DNA of 64,000 nt from Plectrocnemia conspersa (GCA_009617715.1 VTFK01000171.1:744001-808000), one strand, 5' to 3'; numbered from the stretch's first letter, positions 41,121 to 53,603 are shown. The notes: generated by a model from the sequence alone, not told the origin. Numbers and translations: made by a program.

Positions 41121-42710
41121 GTATTATAATATAAAACTTGTTGTACTTTAAAAGTAAAAAATCATTCAGTTCTAGTAACTGGTTATTTATTTTGTTAAAT
41201 ACTAAGGCCGTCCCAATATAATTGTTTTATTACGAGTTTCCTTTTTAAATAAAAATTCCAATTGTATTGGCCTTACTTTGATTGACTTGGCCTTACCTTG
41301 GAACTCTGCACTATAAAGTATTAAAAATTATCAGTGTACTAATAAAATTACCAATAATTTTAATACAAAAACCAATAATGAAACTGTTGTTAAAAATATT
41401 ATCTATACTAAGAAGATAAGTAAATAAAAACAATTACTGTTTACAATTAATGCTAATTGACGAAAATGTATTTTTTTTAGGTAATATTGTTTTTTGAAGA
41501 TTGATTGATGATATTTTTACTGTATTAGATTTGTTGTATTTTTTCTTATTCTTACAGTTTTTTTTCGATTCCAAGAAAGTTAAACAAAAAAAAGATATAA
41601 TTAGAAGAAACGAAATATGTCATACCGTTATTCATTATTTTTAATCACAAAATATAGTACATATATATTATCCTACACCAATTGCAATTTATATTATGAA
41701 TATGCTGTTTGTACAGTTGCTAAAATTCTTGGAACTGTTTTTAATTAACCAACCTTATCCAACTCAACAAGATTGTTATAATAAATACATACATTTCAAC
41801 AGTACATAATGGTCTGAAAATACACGTCGCTTAAATCTCGTGTGAAAGTGTAATACCTATATATTTTTTGGACTGTGCTGGCAAACGGTCAGGGCAGATA
41901 GCCTGGCGTAATTGTGCAATTAAATCTTATCGCCGTTAATGTTAAAACTGTCAAATAAACACAGATTTTCATTGTGCGAAGAGCGAGATACTTACATGAT
42001 ATTTATTCTAAATGTGCAAACAGTAGGAATAAAAATATCTCAATATAATCTTTTTATAAATTAATTATGTAATGTTGAAAATTGAATTGCACGATTAAAC
42101 TGCAATGATTTAATATTTAGGGGTTAAAACGTGTTACTGATTTTATGGTGATAACTTTAGTTAATTAGGATTTATTAGTTATGAAATGTTTTTTACTTAT
42201 TCTTAAGATACGAGAATACTAAATAAAAAAAATGTAGTAAAAAATTAAAATGAAAGTAAATTAGTAATTTGGGCACACTGTAAATTGTAAAAAAACATCT
42301 AAGTAACTAACGCTTTTACTTTTGTGTAAATGTACAACTACAAAAGAATTCTTATGCCCATTATAAATATTAAATTATATTTTCATATTTTAAAAGTAAG
42401 GGAGTGAGAGCTTTAGCAATCTAAATATATGTTGTAACAAAACATATATTTAACCATTTGAGTGCCAAACATATTTTTCATATTATGTAGAAATTTCCAA
42501 CAATTTCTTTACTAAAAAGAAGGCTATAAGAAAATAAACAACTTTTTTAAGTGAAAAGCAATCATCATATTTTTATAGACTATAATAAAAGCATAAAAGT
42601 TGTTAAATGCATGTACATGGCAAAGCCTTAAATTTATTATTTAGTATCTATACTAATAAATAATATATGGTTTTCAATATAAAAAAAACAAGTTATAAAA
42701 TAAATTTTAT
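41121..42710. other. A+T-rich spacer upstream of the hAT element
   Basis: No coding exon or further IDGF relic was recognised here. If the hAT insertion were removed, this stretch would be the distal upstream region of IDGF-A. Confidence 0.4.
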
Positions 42711-42718
42711 ATATTATA

Positions 42719-44726
42719 CAGGGGCGTATATTCAGGGTGTGCTAGGTGTGCGGCGCACACCCGCAAAACCATCTAAAATATAAATTTAGAAATTTAGAAA
42801 ATTTAGGGCATAAAGCGACATCATTTTGCATACAGTAATATGCAAAATTATAAAATTTTAATATGCAGTGTATAGTATGCATTGGTATTTGTCATTCGCT
42901 CTGAAAGTTTCCGCGCGAGCGACACGCTATGTAATATTACACATCTGGCGCGCCGGCTTTGGGTGCGGCGGCTGACTAAAGTAAATTGTTCCGAGATTTA
43001 ACGGCTGAAGTCGATCTGTCGGCTGGCAGCGCTCAGTAGTAAAATTGGTCTCGAATTTGGTGCGCGTACTACAAAAACTCTTGCGTCCGTCGCTGCTTTT
43101 TTATTACATTATATCACAATAACAGGTCACTCATTTTTTATATTTTGGCGTAAAATAGTTTATTATCTTATTAACATATGATCAATATTTAATTTTCTAT
43201 TCTAGATTATATTTTTTTATTTACCCCAAAAATGATGAAGAATACTGTTGAAGATATTTTGAATAATCCATTTTCAAAAAGAAGTTATGAAATTAAATTG
43301 AAGATAATCAAAATTGGCAAACCACGTCCACCTCTTCCCAATTTATTTTTGGTTTGCAAGCCAAAGTACTCGAAGTTTATCCATTGGCCATTTTTACACA
43401 CTGCTATGCTCATATGTTGAATTTAACATTACAACAAGGTCTTTCCAATATAAAAGTGTGCAAATCATTCTTTCAAACTTTAAATGGATTGTCTGCATTC
43501 TTTTCGAAATCTTCCAAACGAATAAATGCTTTACAAGAGTTTGTAGGTAGAAGACTTCCTTCTGTTACACCTACAAGATGGAATTACACATCACGGTTAA
43601 GTAACACAGTGCAAAAATACAGAAATTAATTTACGGACTTTTTTCGAGACGTCGTGAAAAATTGAACTATGGGACCCCGACACTGTAATAAAAGCACGAG
43701 GTTTTCTTAGCTTTTGGAAGATTTTTGAAACAAGAAAACTTTTTCCACATATTTTCAAACCTTTTTGGAAAAACTGATGTGCTATACAGCATTTTACAAT
43801 CCAAATCTTTTGACATATTATATTGCTGTAAGAAAGTTACCGAAATTTTGCAACAACTCAGACATGAACAGGAAAATAATTATGAAACATTATGGGATTC
43901 TTATGTAACGGAAGAAAATTATCCAAGACTGAGTAATGATTTGCTTTTTGAAGAAAAGCACGTGTTTTGCCAACTATTTAATACAATAGTTGATAACATA
44001 TGTAAGCAAATTGAAAACCGTTTTTCTTCAATGTCCAAATTGGAATATTTTCACCTTCTGGAGAAAGAAAAATATGAGCAATATAAAGGAAAATTTCCAA
44101 ATGAATTACTTACCAAACTACAACAATTCTATGGAACATTATTTGATTATATAAGTTTAAAAAATGAGCTTGCTGTTCTTTATCATTTGCCTGAATTTGC
44201 AGAGAAATCTGTTCATGAGCTTGTACAATTTATGAACACAAATAATCTTGAGTCAGGTTTTCAGGAAATAGATAAATTAGGCAAACTAATATTAACTCCT
44301 CCAAGCAGTACTGCTTCAGCAGAACGTTCATTTTCTGCTCTGAAACGAATTAATAATTGTTATCGAAGTACCCAAGGCCAAGAAAGGCTATGTGGATTTA
44401 GCTTGATTTCAATAGAAAAAGGGATCCTTATGGATATTAAAAAGAAGAGCACTTTTTATGACAGCGTGATAGAAAAATTTATGATCAAAGAAAGAAGATT
44501 AGATTTTATATATAAATAATTATAATTTTATGTTTATTGGAAATTTGATATTTTTATATAATAATATTTTAGATTAGGTTTGATGTTTATTTATTTATTT
44601 ATATATGGGAAAAAGCTGTAAGGCAGTTTAGGCATGCCAAAACCTCGGCTAATAAAAATGAAAAAATGTACGTTTTTTTTATTTTTTTATAGCACACCCA
44701 ATATTAACACCCACCGTACGCCACTG
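42719..44726 (+). mobile_element. hAT transposon, defective, with perfect 8-bp target duplications
   Basis: The element begins CAGGGGCGTA and ends TACGCCACTG (inverted termini, one mismatch in the outer 10). It is flanked by ATATTATA on both sides (42711-42718 and 44727-44734), the 8-bp duplication typical of hAT elements. It is about 2 kb and carries parts of a transposase on the same strand. Intact duplications suggest a fairly recent insertion. It sits about 220 bp upstream of the IDGF-A promoter block, so it may have displaced distal control elements. The coding region is broken, so it cannot move autonomously. Confidence 0.93.
43232..44519 (+). pseudogene. hAT transposase, ZMYM1-like, internally deleted and frameshifted
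   Basis: Three blocks in different frames are visible. Codons from 43232 give an N-terminal piece with NPFSKRSYEIKLKI and IGKPRPP. From 43354 a second frame gives HCYAHMLNLTLQQGLSN and VGRRLPSVTPTRWN, ending at a stop at 43627. From 43725 to 44519 a long frame carries the C-terminal part, including the hAT dimerisation hallmark LTPPSSTASAERSFSALKRI near its end. The jump between blocks one and two coincides with loss of the zinc finger and the first part of the catalytic core, as expected after an internal deletion. The last frame has no ATG at its start. Motif order fits the ZMYM1-like hAT transposases common in arthropods. Confidence 0.85.
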
Positions 44727-44935
44727 ATATTATAATACAATTTTACCTATTATTTCTTAGACGTTAATATTAGTCTGCATATGCAAAAATTTTTTTGTAA
44801 ATAAAAATACAATGTTTCTTTTACCTATTCTTCACGTATTTTCATATTTGCTTTTATCTATTACAATTGTAATAAAATAAGAATAAAAATTTTTAAAAAT
44901 GTCTTATTAAAAAAAGTATTTTTAATAAGACTTTA

Positions 44936-45068
44936 TCATGTAAAATGTGACTGATCGTGTGTACTGCACTTTATGATTTGTTTATCAACGAGGCATGACT
45001 CAAAGAGAGCGGCAGTTGTTATTAAGCTGTGGTCTTCTACGGACAGAACTATCGTCAGTTTCTTCGCA
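44936..45068 (+). promoter_or_regulatory. IDGF-A promoter block (Inr plus DPE)
   Basis: This block recurs upstream of IDGF-B, -C and -D. It contains CTGATCGTGTGTACTGCAC, a GATA-type word TTATCA at 44982-44987 and an initiator-like GCAGTTGT with the A at 45014. GGACA at 45041-45045 is exactly +28 and fits the arthropod downstream promoter element RGWYV. The implied 5' UTR is about 55 bases. Confidence 0.65.
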
Positions 45069-48054
45069 ATGGCGAAGTTTCTTTTCTTTTGGCAACAATT
45101 TGCATGGTACATTGTTTCTCTATTCCTTCGACCAATGCCAGTGGACGCGCAGTGTTTTGCTACTATGACAGCCGGAGCTACCTTAGAGAAAGTAAATACT
45201 ACTTTGATATATTTTTAAAATTTATTTAAAAGATCTTGAACTAATAACAATTTCTAAGATCAATGTTCTTAAGATGAATTAATTACTGAAAAATAATGTG
45301 ATTCTGTAATTTAGTAATTGTAAGAATCTAAAATTATGCCATTTTTTTTATATATTATACATAAATACAATTATACTTCATTAAATAAATTTTCGCAGAG
45401 GACAATATCATTAAAGATATATGTTTGACATTAAAACATATCATCGTCACCTTTTGTATCCAAACACGTAAAACAATTACGATAAATTTACAAATTAAAA
45501 AATATACATTTTTACTAACTTTAGCTCAAGCCAAGATGCTGCCATCTGATATGGACCCGGCTTTGTCTTTCTGCACTCATCTAGTATATGGCTATGCTGG
45601 TATAGACGCTACGACGAATAAAATGATATCACTAAACGAAAACCTTGATCTAAGTAAAGGACATGGAAACTTTAGAGTTGTCACTCAACTCAAAAAAAAG
45701 TTTCCCAATTTGAAGGTCCTATTGTCTGTTGGAGGTGGTGCCGATCCTGAATTGGAAGACTCATTCAAATACAATACTTTGGTTCGTATTCTAGGGAGAT
45801 AGATATATTTAAAACATCTAGCAATAAAATATTTTATTTACTACTAATACTAATTGATTTGAAAATCGATCGAAACTTAAAACAATAGTCAAAAAGAGCA
45901 AATATTAATTTCAACTAATTCATTGATATTACAGTTAGAATCACCAGAATCTAGAGCTTCATTTATAATTTCTGCTAGTGTTCTTCTTAAAAACAATGAA
46001 TTCGACGGCTTGGACCTTGCTTGGCAATTCCCAACCATCAAACCAAAGAAGATCCGCGGAAAATTGGGTGAGTGTTTATCACCTTGTGTCCATCAACTTC
46101 ATGTTTATAGTATTTTTTTATTATAATTTAAGGTTCTTTTTGGCACGGTGTCAAGAAAATTTTCGGAAGCACGCCAGTAGATGAGCACGCTGAAGAACAT
46201 AGATCACAATTTAGTAATTTTGTACTAGAATTGAAGAACGCCCTTCGGCACGACAATATGATTTTGACTGCCTCAGTACTCCCCAATGTGAACAGCTCCA
46301 GTAAGTTCTACATACATTTCGCTTTATGTATTATATGTTATCTTAGTTAACTAATCTATCTCCAATATCCAGTCTATTTTGATACACACGGCGTAATGAA
46401 TCACGTCGATTTCGTGATACTTCATGGATATGACTACATGACGCCAAAACGTAATCCTAAAGAAGCAGACTTCACATCTCCTTTGTCTGAGTTAATGAAA
46501 AGAAACCCAGAATCGAATATTAAGTTCCTTATTAATTATTGGTAATATTGGCATCTTATTATTTTTAAATATATGGTATTGAAATTAATTTTGATTTCAG
46601 GCTAAATAATGGATTCCCAGCTCATAAGCTAATTTTAGCCATACCTAGTTTTGGTCGGGCATGGAAGTTGAACTCTGATAGCGCTATTTCTGGAGTACCT
46701 CCAACACCTGCAGATGGCCCTGCACCTGAAGGTACATTATCTAAAATTTGTATTGAAATGCTATCATGACTATTTAAAATAAAATTTTTTAGGACCATAT
46801 ACAAAACACGAGGGACTCTTAAGTTATCCAGAAATTTGCACAAAGCTCAACAACCCTGCCAACCAAAAAGGAATGCACTCATACTTAAGAAAAGTTTTAG
46901 ATCCAAGCAAAAGATATGGTGAGTAATTGAAAAAATAATAATTACGATATTTAAATATATTGTTTTATAAAAATAGTATATACACACGTACATATAATTT
47001 CTTATTTCCTTGACTAATGTATTATAAGAAATATATGTATATATAATATAACTATAATTATGTTTTATTTCTATTGAAGATATATGTTTAATTTTGATAA
47101 ATCTAAATCATATATACATGAGATATTTTACTTTTTTATGTATAATATAGGAACATATGCTTTTCGTAATCCTGATGAAAATGAAGCTGGCGGTATATGG
47201 ATCAGTTATGAAGATCCTGAATCAGCAGCCAGCAAAGTTGAACATTTAAAGTAAGTAATATAAATAGCATTATATTAGTCGTTCTACTTTTAGATTTTTT
47301 GTGTATTTACCTCTGTTGTTTTACTGTCATACAACTTATTTTAAAATATAAAACGCCGAAAATAGTAAAATGAATAAAATAGAGATTTAATTTAACTACC
47401 AATCGATAAACTGATTTGGTAAATTATTTTAAAAATAAATACTGTTTACAGGCATTGTCAATCGACCGTTAGGTCATAGGTTATAATTTACAAAAACCCC
47501 GATAAATACTTAAAATATATTCATTCTTAGATTTATAAATAATTATAAATAATAATTAATTTTAATTGTTTGTATCAAATTCGTTTTATAGATATTTTTA
47601 GCTTGAAAATAAATAAATTATATTGTGTAATATATATATATATATATATTGTAGAACGTATTATAATATAAATTACAAAATATTTTTATTATTTAATGTT
47701 TACTGTTCGTAAATAAAAATCATACAATAGAGTAACATGGACGTGTAAGAGTAATTTAGTTTTTATTAGTTAATGCGTTCTAGTTACTCACTTGCTCTTG
47801 CCATAAAGCCCATTCTCAATGTATCTAGATTCTAGAATTTATAAAACAAGTAAATATGTATTTTTTTCACACTAAAATTGAACTACTATAAAAGTGAAAA
47901 CGATTCAATAAATATATACATATATTTATTTATGATTTTTAGGAACAAGGGGCTTGCAGGTCTAGCCATAGTGGATCTTTCTTTAGATGACTTCAGAGGA
48001 TTATGTACTGGAAATAAATTTCCAATTTTAGTAGCAGCTAAATATGGATTGTAA
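45069..48054 (+). CDS. Idgf: Imaginal disc growth factor-like protein A, nine exons, with a one-base shift in the signal peptide
   Basis: This is a secreted GH18 chitinase-like protein; IDGFs act as growth and wound factors and lack chitinase activity. Exons: 45069-45191, 45525-45781, 45935-46067, 46133-46300, 46373-46541, 46601-46731, 46793-46918, 47151-47250 and 47943-48054 (stop TAA). Exons 2-9 have the same lengths as in IDGF-B and keep frame throughout. Motifs are FCYYDSRSYLRE, KVLLSVGGGAD, FDGLDLAWQFP (catalytic Glu replaced by Gln), HGYDYMTPKRNPKEAD and VDLSLDDFRGLCTG. Exon 1 is 123 nt, one less than in IDGF-D: a T is missing in the run at 45087-45090, so the conserved ATG at 45069 is out of frame with everything downstream. 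The next in-frame ATG (45104) would leave a poor signal peptide. This is either a very recent lesion or a sequencing error in a T-run. Intron 2 has a weak donor, GTTCGT. An AATAAA is at 48104. Confidence 0.88.
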
Positions 48055-48750
48055 GAAATAAGTACTTACGTTTTAATTTCTACTCGAATTGTATATATTT
48101 GACAATAAAATCTACAGTAATATTACATGTCTTTCATTAAAAAAATATTTATTTATTTTAATGTGTCGTCTTTACAGAAAGTTTTACATACAATACATAT
48201 ATTTAGTTATTTATTTGCATGTATTATTATTTTTTTATTATTTAAAATCTTAAATTATTATTCGTAGTGATTAAAATTTAATTATGAAATGAAAATTCAT
48301 AATTAATAATAAGAGTTTTATTTTTCTATATTACTGGCGCTAGCTTAAAAAGCACATTAATATATTTAAAAAATACATAAATAAATTATTTAAAATTAGG
48401 AATTTATTTATAACTATCCATTTAACCATTTATTGAGTATCGCCGTACATGTACGGCAGTCGATCTTTTACTGTTTTGAGTTACCCCATATAGTTATATA
48501 TTTACAAATAATATAATTGTTATATATTTACATATTATATAACTGAAGAAATAAAAAACAGTATAATTATATAATATTTTTAAACTGTTAGTTAAATGGT
48601 ATTAGAATTTTTTTTAATGTTTGTTAAGAAATATGAATAATATATTATTTTTGTACATTTTAGTTGATCTGCAATTTAAAAAAATAATATTATTGATGTT
48701 ACTGCACACCGGGCAGGTATATATTAAGATTAATGTACGATTTCTTATTT
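48055..48750. other. 3' flank of IDGF-A, A+T-rich
   Basis: Apart from the poly(A) signal at 48104-48109 nothing was recognised. A CGTACATGTACG palindrome is at about 48443-48454. Confidence 0.4.
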
Positions 48751-48759
48751 GTATATAGG

Positions 48760-49560
48760 ATTTTATTTGTTATGGTAAGCGCGCTCTTTCTTTTAAATAT
48801 CGGTCTAAGGCCGCAATAGCGGCAAGTTCTAAAATGTGTTTATTAAATTTGAGTCTAGGTGTAAGCCTAAATATTTATAGCTAGATTATCATTTCACATT
48901 ACTGCCCTGTTCTTTTTGAAGAGGCGGTGGTAAAATCTGTCTACATTATGTAAATATAATTGCTTCTATTTTATTGAGGTTGATTTTAATTTTAAATTTA
49001 TTTTTGTAATTTATTCGCGATTGGTTTAAGACTATAGCACTCACTAAAATTGCTGTATCGTAAGCGTACATAGATAAAAGCGTATCTTCTTAAATTATGG
49101 TTAGTTCGTATACAAGATAAAAATAAATGGCACGAGAAAACTCCCCTTATTTAATAAAACAACATGACTTCTGCTACTCAGGTATGAGCATATTAAGCGT
49201 ATCAGATAGTCGGAGGTTTTTCTATATATAACATTAAAAGATGCGTACTCTTTTTCATCTTAAAATTAGCGGATATATGATTCATTAAATTATTAGGTTA
49301 ATGTGTTGTCTAGTGATTTTCGCAGTAGGCAAACTGTTGCTTAATAATTTTATTCTTCAAAAATTATTTTAAAAGCATAACATTTTTTTTAATATTTTAA
49401 TATATGACGGTAATTAACTAATGGGGCGATAATTAACAAGAATTGTAGTATTCTTATCAGGCTTTTAATCGAATGTATTTTAGTTGTTTTTCAAATGGTT
49501 GGGAAAAACCTAATTGCAAGCAAGCGCTATGTAATCAAAGCAATTTCTAGAAAGGTGCTT
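48760..49560 (-). mobile_element. Decayed non-LTR retrotransposon reverse transcriptase (jockey/CR1-like)
   Basis: Translated on the minus strand, the region gives broken reverse-transcriptase hallmarks in the right order. Near 49500 is FPNHLKNN; near 49420 is TTILVNYRPIS, the NYRPIS motif; near 49340 is IIKQQFAYCENH (compare QFGFR). Near 49140 is KGSFLVPFIFILYTN (compare GSVLGPLLFLLYINDL), and near 48860 is a KYLG-LDSNL-like stretch. Many stops and frame changes show it is long dead. Ends and target duplication were not located. It fills most of the spacer between IDGF-A and IDGF-B. Confidence 0.8.
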
Positions 49561-50359
49561 AATCAATGTGCTATCTAGTCTGTCAGTTATTTTTTTTGTT
49601 ATCTAACTATGCAAATTAAATTTTTCGTAATAATTCATTTACCTTATTTTGAGTTTTATAATGTTTAAAACATTTAGTGAGTTCGATCAATATAGAAAAA
49701 ACTGACGCTCGCATTTCTTCATTGCACTGATCCGTGTCAGATATATTTCTAGTGTGTTTATTTTAAAACGATTTAGTTATTTTCCATAATGAAGTTTGGT
49801 GACTAGTTTAGTAATAATAGTTAGTCAGCATATAAAAACGTAGAATTGAATTTTTAAAAACCGAAACAGTGTTTATTTAAAATATTGCTTGACTAAAACA
49901 TTTAATATATAATTTTCACTGACGAACGAAAATGGAAAGCCACCTAAAAATATCATCTCTTGATTAGTATGTAATTTCAGAACGTCATACGTTTAGGTTA
50001 ACTCTGCGAAAGTCACACATATTAAGTGTCGCTGACCTTGACGCTAAATGCGAAGCATAAATTCAGTGCAGGGAACAAACTATGCCACGGTTTGTACATA
50101 AAGATGACTAAATACGACAATTATTTTTTATAATGATAATAATTTATTTTAATAAAATATGAAATATAATAAATTATTATATTCATACTGTTTCTTAAAT
50201 TTTAATGAATGTATTATAATAATAATTTTATTTTATTTTCATAATCTACAATATATTAAATTATTTGGAAAATCTTTTATAAAAATCATAAAAAAAATCC
50301 CTGATATTATAACACTAAATAATTATTTTTGGAATTACCACAACAATATAGTGTGTTTT
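49561..50359. promoter_or_regulatory. Distal upstream region of IDGF-B with an element shared with IDGF-D
   Basis: The 20 bases AATTCAGTGCAGGGAACAAA at 50060-50079 recur exactly about 0.63 kb upstream of the IDGF-D start. Just before is TGACCTTGA (50033-50041), the complement of TCAAGGTCA, a monomeric orphan nuclear receptor (FTZ-F1-type) site. IDGF-D has the same context with AGACCTTGA at 62974-62982. Conservation between paralogues suggests an enhancer; the factor is inferred from the motif only. Confidence 0.45.
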
Positions 50360-50407
50360 AACCATAGAGTAAAGAATATCATATAATACATTCTTTACTC
50401 TATGGTT
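50360..50407. repeat. Perfect inverted repeat, 18-bp arms
   Basis: AACCATAGAGTAAAGAAT at 50360-50377 is exactly complementary to 50390-50407, with a 12-base loop. The word ACCATAGAGTAA recurs at about 55470, upstream of IDGF-C. It may be a short foldback element. Confidence 0.85.
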
Positions 50408-50494
50408 TTAACGGATATTTAACAGCCCATTACAACTTTAGTGATTCATCTAAGTTATAATAAAATAAAAGTTTTTATTTATTTAACGGCGTTA

Positions 50495-50621
50495 TCATGC
50501 AAAAGATGACTGATCGTGTATGCTGCACTTTATGATTGCTTTATCAACGAGACGTGATTCAAGACGAGCGTCAGTTGTTATCAAGCTGTCGTCTTCTACG
50601 GATTGAATCTTCTTCTTCACA
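50495..50621 (+). promoter_or_regulatory. IDGF-B promoter block (Inr)
   Basis: This is the counterpart of the IDGF-A block. CTGATCGTGTATGCTGCAC is followed by TTATCA at 50541-50546 and the initiator TCAGTTGT at 50571, with the A at 50573. At +28 the sequence is GGATT, one position off the RGWYV consensus. The 5' UTR would be about 49 bases. Confidence 0.65.
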
Positions 50622-53562
50622 ATGGAGAAGTTGATTTTCTTTTTGGCTGCAGTTTATGCGGTTCATGGTTTCCCTTCGGCCAATGTCAGTGGACATAAAG
50701 TATTTTGCTACTATGACAGCCAAAGCTACATAAGAGAAAGTAAATATTACTTTGAAATTTTACTGAAATTAATTAAAAATATCCTGAATTTACATAACTA
50801 ATATTTATTATACAAAAATAATTTTTATATTTATGTCCCTAATATGCTTTTTAATGTGTAAGAAAAAATGCTGCTTATTAGATCTTTAAAATTTGATACA
50901 TTTTTTTTAATAATAATTGTTTTTCTTAAGAAATTTTATCAAAACATAATATCAGCGAAAAAATATATATTTGACTTTCAAACATATCTCGTGACCTTTA
51001 GTATCAAAACACATAAAACATTAACCATATAGTAACAAATAATTTTTCATAAATTAAAGAATGTATTTTTTTATTTACTTTAGCTCAAGCAAAGATGCTG
51101 CCATCTGACATGGAACCAGCCTTACCATTCTGCACCCATCTAGTTTATGGCTATGCTGGTCTAGACGCTATGTCAAATAAAATGATATCGCTGAACGAAA
51201 ATCTTGATCTAGCGAAAGGGCACGAAAACTATAGAGTGGTTACTAGGCTAAAACTAAAATTTCCTCATCTAAAAGTTCTATTGTCCGTTGGAGGTGGTGC
51301 CGATGCTGAATTGGAAGATTCATACAAATACAACACTTTAGTAAGTATATTTAAAAATTAGATAGTTTGAAGCATTCGCAAACAAATTTTAATTTATAAG
51401 AATAAGTAACAACTAAATTTTAGCATTATCATTATTATTAATAAATGATAAAAAGTATGACTTTCATCTTAAAAAAATTGCAATAAATTTAAATGATAAC
51501 CTAATTAATTATTAAAAATTATTTTAGTTGGAAACACAAGAATCTAGAGCTGCATTTATAGATTCTGTTAGTGTTATTCTTAAAAACTATCAATTCGACG
51601 GCTTGGACCTTGCATGGCAATTCCCAACTAACAAGCCAAAGAAGATCCGCGGAAAGTTGGGTTAGTGTGCATTGTCTTGTATACATCAACTTTATGTTTA
51701 TATTGTTTTTATTACACTTCAAGGTTCTTTTTGGCATGGATTTAAGAAAATTTTCGGAAGCACGCCAGTAGATGAGCACGCTGAAGAGCATAGATCGCAA
51801 TTCAGCATTTTTGTGCAAGAAATGAAAAACGTCCTTCGTCGCGACAATATGATATTGACTGCATCTGTACTCCCCAATGTCAACAGCTCCAGTAAGTACT
51901 ACACAAATTTTGTAATATAATAACCCAATTTTTCTGAAATATCTGTAATTTTCAGTCTATTTTGACACGCACGCTTTAATGAATCACGTTGATTACGTCA
52001 TACTTCATGGTTATGACTACATGACGCCAAAACGTAATCCTAAAGAAGCAGACTACACATCGCCTATATCTGAGCTAATGAAAAGAAACCCAGAATCGAA
52101 TATTAACTTCCTCACGAACTATTGGTAATATTTACATTTTTATATAAAATTTATGTTTTTAAAACTAATTTTAATTTCAGGCTTCAGAATGGATTCCCAG
52201 CTCATAAGTTAATTTTAGCCATTCCCACTTTTGGTCGAGCTTGGAAGTTAAACTCTGATAGCGTCATATCTGGAGTACCTCCAACACCTGCAGAAGGCGC
52301 CGCACCTGAAGGTACATAATCTAAAATTATAATAAAAATAAAATCATGATTTATAAAAAACAATATATATTATAGGACCTTACACCAAACACGAGGGACT
52401 CTTGAGTTATCCAGAAATTTGTACAAAGCTCAACAATCCTGCTAACCATAGAGGAATGCACACGTACTTGAGAAAAGTTTCAGATCCCAGCAAACGATAT
52501 GGTGAGTAAATAAATAATCATAATCACTATTTTAAATATTTAAATATAAATTTAATAATAAAAACAAATAGTAAATTTATAACAAATTGTCCTAATTATT
52601 AGTTAATTAAATTAATTGTACTCTAAAAGTATTTTTATAATAGAAAGTTGTTTCATTAAAATATATGTTTATTTAACTAATTACTTAGCATAAACTGTTG
52701 TTTTCTTTAAATTAAAGTTAATTTAGGTGTGCTTAGAGGTTTTTTAGGCCTATTTTTGTTATGTATTTAAGATTGTAGCTGAAAATATTTGTATTTTATC
52801 TTTATAGGAACATATGCCTTTCGTGTTCCTGATGATAATGGAGCTGATGGTATGTGGGTCAGTTATGAAGATCCTGATTCAGCAGCCAACAAAGTTGAAC
52901 ATATAAAGTGAGTTTTGAATTGTTTATTTATCTTATTATTTCTACTATTTAAAAAAAATATTAGCAATTACAAAAAAATCGATCGATAATTTCTATACTG
53001 CTGTGATTAAAGATGCCAATAACAATTATTGTAAATAATTATTTTTAATTGACGGTTCGGTAAAGTTTACAGAAACGATGTTTTTCTTTCAAATGAAAAC
53101 ATTTAAAGATAAAATAATTATAATCAAACTATTTTAAAGACTAAGGTTAACATTATATTAAACTAATTTATATTTTGGTGTGAAAAATTTTCATATTGTT
53201 ACAGATGTCTGTGTGTTTATTTGTTATTATTATTATTGAGATACGTAAATCATAAACTAATTTCTATTAAATAAAAAAAATATGTAGTAGATACATGTAT
53301 ATATAATATATTAAGGGATACTTAAATTAAATTGAAGCATCATAAAACAAGCAAATTTGTTATTTAGAAACATAGCTAGTGTAAAAATAGTATATTATAA
53401 AAAAGTTCTAAATGTTGTAAATACTTACTATAATATTTGTTTTTTTTTAGGGGTAAGAAGCTAGCAGGTATAGCCATCGTAGATCTTTCTTTGGATGATT
53501 TTAGAGGATTATGCACGGGTGATAAATATCCAATTTTAATATCAGCTAAATATAGATTATAA
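50622..53562 (+). CDS. Idgf: Imaginal disc growth factor-like protein B, intact, nine exons, 437 residues
   Basis: Exons: 50622-50739, 51084-51340, 51528-51660, 51724-51891, 51956-52124, 52181-52311, 52376-52501, 52808-52907 and 53451-53562 (stop TAA). They sum to 1314 nt, the usual IDGF size. Residues 1-20 (MEKLIFFLAAVYAVHGFPSA) form a signal peptide, followed by a potential NVS glycosylation site. GH18 landmarks are FCYYDSQSYIRE (28-39), KVLLSVGGGAD (103-113), FDGLDLAWQ (148-156), HGYDYMTP (243-250) and a C-terminal VDLSLDDFRGLCTGDKYPIL. Position 156 is Gln where active chitinases have the catalytic Glu, and 154 is Ala for Asp, so hydrolysis is not expected; IDGFs signal instead. The start is the first ATG after the initiator and the only one giving a signal peptide. 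All introns are GT-AG. AATAAA signals are at 53582 and 53598. This is the best functional copy in the cluster. Confidence 0.95.
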
Positions 53563-53603
53563 GAACTAAATATATAATGCTAATAAATATGTAATTTAAT
53601 AAA

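Noticed and set aside
45029..45229. A frame that would give IDGF-A an upstream in-frame start at 45029
   Set aside because: The codon there is GTG inside the conserved 5' UTR, not an ATG, so it does not rescue the shifted start.
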